Positions 60,301 through 64,000 of a DNA stretch of 64,000 bases are shown piece after piece (within the stretch, counting starts at the first letter, position 1; each line of letters starts with the position of its first letter). The notes under the pieces were generated by a model. That model made no database searches, had not been told where the DNA came from, and was given only the letters and a program-made list of their open reading frames with translations. Source of the DNA: Trichopria drosophilae (taxonomy: Eukaryota > Arthropoda > Insecta > Hymenoptera > Diapriidae); contig CM059583.1 of NCBI GenBank assembly GCA_030407085.1, positions 21,116,001 through 21,180,000 on the forward strand, given 5' to 3'. The position numbers and the translations under genes were made by a program.

Positions 60301-62751
60301 ATCTCGACGAAATTTTTTACCCGGTTCTTTTTTAGGGTCGCTGATTACGAATCTGACCTCAGATTTTCAGCCGCGCCTGGTGGTGACTATGCGAATTAGA
60401 AAATTCCATTAGCAGGTCGCCATTTTTTTCTCCCTGTTTTGAATCTATAAACAAATGAATCACTGCAATTCCTTGAAAGCATGTTCATATAAACACATTT
60501 TCATGTGAAAAATTATGTTTCAATATTGCTTTATTTCGTGCGCAGTGTTAGATCAACCATTTTGAATTCTTAAATTCTGAGTTGATATTCCTATTCAGCG
60601 ATCCCGAATATTTATGTCAAATTATATGTTTTATGGAAAGATGAAACCTGTGTTTTTGAGTTTCTTGAAATTTTAAAAAATGTCTCGTATTTTTGGTACA
60701 TTTTATTTGAAAACGTCTATCAATGAAGTGGTTAAGATCATCACTAATCACAAAGGTGATGTCAAATTTGCGATTTGACAGTTGACAACAGTCGTAACCA
60801 CTATCCGTATTTTAGATATAGATATCATTTTTTGAATGTTTTGAGCTAGATATGAATACAAATTTAGGTCAGTTTGGAAAACAGCATTAGCTGTAACTCG
60901 CCTCTTGGCATATGAATTCGTTTTTTTTTTTTTGAGGTGTATGAGAAAAAACAACCATACCATTCTCCTCAATTTTTCATGCCTTACAATGTTTACTACG
61001 GCCCGTTAAAAGTATATTTCCACTGTCACATCGTGTAACGATTAAAAATGTTGAATAATGCTAAGAACCTGTAATAAAAAGGCACTTTTGCCAGATTTCA
61101 TTCACATAAATTACTCATTTTTGCTACTCCCGAGAAACACAAATGTTTTACAATTATGGAACAAACAGTTTTGTTAGAATTGATGTGTATCGTGACTTAA
61201 AATCATACACAATCTTAAGAATGATAGAATGATCATTGGATCTTAAAAAGTCGTGCTATTATTTTTATTTATATAAAAAATTACTTAGATATTTAAGTTT
61301 TTAATAGTTGCATATTATTATTTTTAAACATACGAAAAAAAGGAGTACCACAACATTTTTTTCTTGCTTGTTAAAGGCGTAGAAAAATAAAGAATTACAT
61401 AAAATTTCTTTATTTTAATTTGATTTGTATTTTTGAAGATAATCTGAAAAAACGAGGTTCTTTCATAATTATTCGTCGTTAATGGCATTGCTGTTTGAAG
61501 AAAATGCTTATATAACTTTTTGTGTAGAGAATTTTATGGTCGGGGAACAAAGTTCCGAAAATCAAAACCCCGAAAGGCTAAAATTTCGATATTGCGTGAG
61601 TCCAAGGTATTTTAATTTGCTTTCTTTTTGCCAAATTTTCAAAGACAATGTGAAGAAAATCACGCTGGAGCCATGCTATATCGAAATTTTGGCCTTTCGG
61701 TGTGTTGATTTTCGGAACATTGTTCCTCGGCCAATTTTATGCTCTACATTTATTGTTGGATTTTTTGTGTGATTTGTATTGTTTTACAAAAATAAAACGT
61801 ATTCAGATTTTTTTTGTTGGATCTCCCCATAATTTAGTATGGCTCGATTATAAAAGAGATTGGTCTTTAAATTAGGTCTTACCCTTCGCTATATATCACG
61901 AGACAAAAAAATGGGCTACGTATAAGATCACGGAAACAAATTTGTTATTGTATTTTTTTAGTGTTTGGGTATGAAACGTCTACATTTTATGAAAAACTAT
62001 AGGATAATTTAAACTCATAAAAATCCATGAAATTTATTTCTTGTAAATTTATTATTTAAATAGATTAAAACTATTAACCCTGCAAATCATCTTAAAAGTA
62101 TTAATAATTAAGTATACTTTCACTTTCGAAACGGTATTAGAAGTCTGTATTATTTAACTTATTTAAGTAGGCAAATCATGGAAAAAATAAAAAAGAAAAC
62201 GAACCACAAGTATGGTTCATTGAAATAAGTTAATAAAAACATAGTAAACTATAATAAATTTGTTAATTGTAACAAATTTTAGACAAATCCGATTTAGAAA
62301 TTGTTAAACAACGTTAAAAATTGCACAAATTATAATATCAATATTTGTTAAGTTTTCACAGCGTTTTCTAGATTGATCTTTTACATCTTCTGTTTCAGAA
62401 GCTTTTCATTAGGTTTTTAATGTTTTTAACAGCTTTTCTCGACGAATCAAAATATTAAGGAGTTCAACGGGATCTACCGACTTTTAATGGGATTAAACAG
62501 TATTAAAAGAGTAGAAAACAATTCTAGTTCCTACGTGTTCCTTTTCATATAAACAATATTCTACTTACCGAATCTATATTCTGTACAATATCTTGAAAAG
62601 CCGTGTGCGTCCGGAATGGTTGGAATACGTCTTTCTTATATAAAAGTGTATAAATTAAATTCGGATTTTGAGCGAGTTGATGCGTTAAACAACTATTGAT
62701 GATCTCCAAAACCATTCGAAGGACTTCTTCCAGGACTGTCAAGTCTTGAAT
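54216..62751 (-). CDS. Dym: Dymeclin, last three coding exons (partial; 5' part outside window)
   Basis: Minus-strand join of 62751-62569, 54577-54461 and 54386-54216 gives 156 C-terminal codons and a TGA stop. Dymeclin is a Golgi-associated peripheral protein needed for Golgi organisation and ER-Golgi traffic; human DYM loss causes Dyggve-Melchior-Clausen dysplasia. Diagnostic phrases are [18 protein letters not shown] and FQDIVQNID in the first exon, LPKDRL-like WPKDRLR in the second, and [19 protein letters not shown] plus IPYVWSVV in the third, which is the family's most conserved C-terminus. All junctions are GT-AG, phase 0. The preceding exons lie beyond 64,000. Confidence 0.95.
54461..54577 (-). 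CDS. Dym: Dymeclin penultimate coding exon
   Basis: 117 bp, 39 codons, phase 0 on both sides: [11 protein letters not shown] ... [13 protein letters not shown]. Acceptor TTATTTAG at 54,578 side, donor AGG|GTACGT at 54,460. It matches the helical segment before the conserved KFPELKF block. The intron to the last exon is only 74 bp. Confidence 0.93.
54700..54965 (-). pseudogene. Penelope-like element piece A: RT core joined to 3' end (minus strand)
   Basis: On the minus strand about 54,960-54,820 reads [16 protein letters not shown], then [16 protein letters not shown] and [10 protein letters not shown]. These are the SPLxP-like and catalytic (Y/F)VDD motifs of Penelope-like reverse transcriptases, whose usual next segment (thumb) is missing. 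It runs directly into 54,795-54,700, which is about 85 percent identical to the end of piece B at 59,515-59,613 (CCGAAACGTAACTAAAG ... CACCAAGACTTATGTTTTAA). The join suggests an internal deletion. CTGANGA, the other half of the hammerhead core, is absent here. Confidence 0.75.
54966..55443. repeat. Degenerate AAGTCGAAATTACC-type repeat block
   Basis: Variants of AAGTCGAAATTACC and its complement occur here (near 55,145, 55,255, 55,337) and again at 56,940-57,200 and 57,935-58,160. Spacing is irregular, roughly 60-120 bp. It appears to be an old repeated element broken up by later insertions. Confidence 0.4.
55446..56570. mobile_element. 1.1-kb foldback element with about 465-bp arms and TA duplication
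   Basis: Left arm 55,446-55,912 and right arm 56,111-56,570 are inverted copies, nearly base for base. Examples are GTCCAGTCACTATGTACA at the ends, GGGGACATCGAGAAAAGCTT near 55,512, and CGATAACTCGGGTTCTAATA near 55,609. The unique centre (about 198 bp) is GC-richer at its right half. TA flanks at 55,444-55,445 and 56,571-56,572. It contains no transposase; open frames inside are low in complexity. High arm identity points to recent origin or arm conversion. It lies in the Dymeclin intron, so the pre-mRNA would fold into a long duplex. Confidence 0.88.
57651..57912. mobile_element. pogo/Tigger-like MITE
   Basis: Left end CAGTAAAACCCCTCTTACTT matches the CAGTnnAACC style of pogo/Tigger termini, preceded by TA. 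TTGAACA words recur inward, and the right end mirrors CTCTTACTTGAACA (TGTTCAAGTAAGAGAG reads inverted). The interior is short and unusually GC-rich (GCGCGTGCGC, CGTCGGACGGG). The right terminus is worn. No transposase is present. Confidence 0.55.
58195..58517 (+). pseudogene. Penelope RT C-terminal (thumb) segment, interrupted
   Basis: Reads [19 protein letters not shown], a TGA stop at 58,248, then [25 protein letters not shown] and [11 protein letters not shown], which is the conserved block after the catalytic motif in Penelope-like RTs. It ends at a TAA (58,515) and the nuclease follows in another frame, so at least one stop and one frameshift have accumulated. Confidence 0.85.
58520..58990 (+). 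pseudogene. GIY-YIG endonuclease domain of the Penelope-like element
   Basis: 156-codon open frame. [15 protein letters not shown] leads into [20 protein letters not shown], which holds the GIY-like VYL, the CxxC pair typical of Penelope nucleases and YIGQT (residues about 66-82). Then comes KEH (89-91, usual R/KxxEH), and near the end QLERTLIK. The domain is nearly intact, but the upstream RT is broken and there is no start-proximal promoter, so it is not expected to be functional. Confidence 0.85.
59480..59540 (+). ncRNA. Hammerhead-ribozyme-like motif in the Penelope element tail
   Basis: CTGAAGA (59,492-59,498; position 7 of the hammerhead core is free to vary) is followed by a GGCC/GGCC helix II (59,500-59,503 with 59,513-59,516) and GAAA (59,517-59,520). 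Then C and a possible short helix III (AC...GT) ending GTC near 59,536. Penelope-like elements are known to carry minimal type I hammerheads at this place. Helix I pairs poorly here (T-rich on both sides) and helix II needs a one-base bulge, so this copy is probably inactive. Confidence 0.5.
60050..60731. mobile_element. 682-bp TTAA-flanked piggyBac-type MITE
   Basis: Perfect TTAA at 60,046-60,049 and 60,732-60,735; ends CCACTTCACTGG and, inverted, CCACTTCATTGATAG. Inside are at least two ATGGCGG-family units in direct order (near 60,115 and 60,255), with the GATTACGAATCTGACCTCAG phrase twice (60,224 region diverged and 60,346). It is non-coding and in the Dymeclin intron. Confidence 0.82.
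61536..61740. repeat. Short foldback, arms about 55 bp
   Basis: Left arm GGGGAACAAAGTTCCGAAAA then CCGAAAGGCTAAAATTTCGA; right arm TCGAAATTTTGGCCTTTCGG then TTTTCGGAACATTGTTCC. The spacer is about 85 bp. Arms are diverged by a few bases. No clear target duplication. Confidence 0.6.
62569..62751 (-). CDS. Dym: Dymeclin coding exon (third from last)
   Basis: 183 bp, 61 codons, phase 0 both sides. [20 protein letters not shown] is followed by [23 protein letters not shown] and [10 protein letters not shown]. Acceptor TTTACAG at 62,752 side, donor TCG|GTAAGT at 62,568. The helical, HEAT-like character fits the family, and no start codon is expected here. Confidence 0.95.
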
Positions 62752-62909
62752 CTGTAAACGTATAAAAATGTATTTAATATTTTAAACATATTTCTAATAT
62801 TGCAGATTTTAATAATACCAATTAAATACAATTATATCAATTCAGCTGTTTCGAATATAAACAAATCATATTAAGGAGTACTTTAAAACAATTCCTGTTT
62901 TATTTTTAA

Positions 62910-64000
62910 CCCATTAACGCTCAGACGGACGGATTTTCAGTATCAGTTTGAACATCGGTAATTTGTATATAAATGCCTTTAGAAAAATATGAGCTCCATG
63001 TTTCTAACGTAAAATTGTATGCACTTTCAGAATATTTATATAAAATTTCGATAAAATGAACCACAAAAAAATTATACACGTTTTTATGTTAAAAAACATC
63101 CTTTTCTTACATTTTGTTTTTCAGGGAAACATATCTAAGAAGTTTCAAAATATCGCGTCCATGGACCCCCAGAATTAAAATGTACCATATCAGAATTCAT
63201 AATTCAAAATGGCAGTTTTCAAAATGGCGCCTAGAAACTCAAAATTCTTTTTAAAACTTAACATAACAAAATTTTCTAAGAACAACAATGCTTTGGAATG
63301 AGTCAAAGAATTCTCTTAAATTTTATCATGATGCAGTAATACACTGCTTGATTTTTCAAAAATTCGAAAATCGAAATTTAAAAAAAAAATCATATAAAAA
63401 ATCTGAAAACATTTGTGTAGCTTCTTTAAATAGTTCGAAGATATTTTTGTTCTACGGAAATTTTCTGTAAAGTCTATAGTTTTCATGAAAATAAATTATT
63501 AAACTGTTCTATATTTCAAGACCAATAATTTATATTTTAGAACCTATAGGCTTTCGAGACAATTTTCTTAGAATAAAAATACCTTAGACCTATTTAAAGA
63601 ACCTACTCAAATTTTTAAAATAACTTTTTTCAAAATTTCGATTTTTCGAATTTTTGAAAAATCAAGCAGTGCATTATTGGATGCTGATAAAATTTGAGAG
63701 TATTCTTTGACTCAATCCAAAGCATTATTGTTCTTATTAAATTTTCTCTAAAGTCTACAGTTTTTAAGAAAAAAATGCTTAACTTTTAAAAAGAATTTTG
63801 AGCTTCTAGGCGCCATTTTCAAAACTCCCATCTTGAATTATGAATTCAGATATGGTGTGTTTTAATCCTGGGGGTCTATGGACGCGATATTTTCAACTTA
63901 GATATGTTCCCAACACCATTTCGAGGTGAAAGTGATATTTTTGTGAAAAACAAAATGTAAAAAACCATATTTTTTTTTAAAACGTGTATAATTTTTTTTC
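62910..64000. mobile_element. TTAA-type foldback element, cut by the window edge
   Basis: TTAA at 62,906-62,909 is followed by CCCATTAACGCTCAGACGG, the same terminus type as the 10.4-kb element. The left arm (to about 63,460) is mirrored by 63,600-64,000. Examples are ATATCGCGTCCATGGACCCC (63,151) with its inverted near-copy near 63,870, and TGGCGCCTAGAAACTCAAAATTC with its mirror near 63,790. By symmetry the right end should fall near 64,150. It is in a Dymeclin intron and non-coding. Confidence 0.75.

Larger units (their letters stand above)
54578..62568 (-). other. Dymeclin intron, 8.0 kb, transposon-rich
   Basis: Lies between the GTAAGT donor at 62,568 and the TTTAG acceptor at 54,578. 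It contains two Penelope-like pieces in opposite orientation, a large foldback, a pogo-like MITE, a TTAA element and a small hairpin, listed separately. Apart from these no coding exon of Dymeclin is seen, and the flanking exons join in frame, so none is required. Confidence 0.85.

Overview
The window is AT-rich animal nuclear DNA, almost certainly from an insect. Two conserved metazoan genes with short, canonical GT-AG exons sit in about 70 percent AT sequence full of short palindromic transposons. The CpG-dense promoter, the non-LTR tails ending in (TTA)n and the abundance of TTAA- and TA-flanked elements would suit a hymenopteran, but the order is inference. No prokaryotic, viral or organellar features were seen.

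Layout. 1-20.4 kb is intergenic DNA with no recognisable host gene. It holds a decayed non-LTR reverse transcriptase piece, several TTAA-flanked foldback elements carrying a recurrent ATGGCGGATCCAATATGGCGG-type core, a 65-bp minisatellite and two LINE 3' tails. 20.4-21.6 kb is a CpG-rich promoter/5' UTR block. From 21,081 to 50,629 (+) runs a complete Calsyntenin gene (four coding exons, 948 residues; first intron 25.9 kb), followed by a CpG-rich 3' UTR of about 3.1 kb ending near 53,745. Convergent to it on the minus strand are the last three coding exons of Dymeclin (62,569-62,751; 54,461-54,577; 54,216-54,386). Its upstream exons lie beyond the right edge. The 8-kb Dymeclin intron is a transposon nest: two oppositely oriented Penelope-like element pieces (RT core in one, RT C-terminal part, GIY-YIG nuclease and a hammerhead-ribozyme-like end in the other), a 1.1-kb foldback with nearly identical 465-bp arms, a pogo-like MITE and a TTAA element.

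The two host genes have separate jobs. Calsyntenin is a type I synaptic cadherin and kinesin-1 cargo adaptor. Dymeclin is a Golgi-associated trafficking protein. They meet tail to tail with about 470 bp between the Calsyntenin poly(A) signal and the Dymeclin stop codon, so their 3' ends may overlap. The main unexpected content is the density and variety of palindromic elements, some lying in introns, where they would make long double-stranded RNA hairpins in pre-mRNA.
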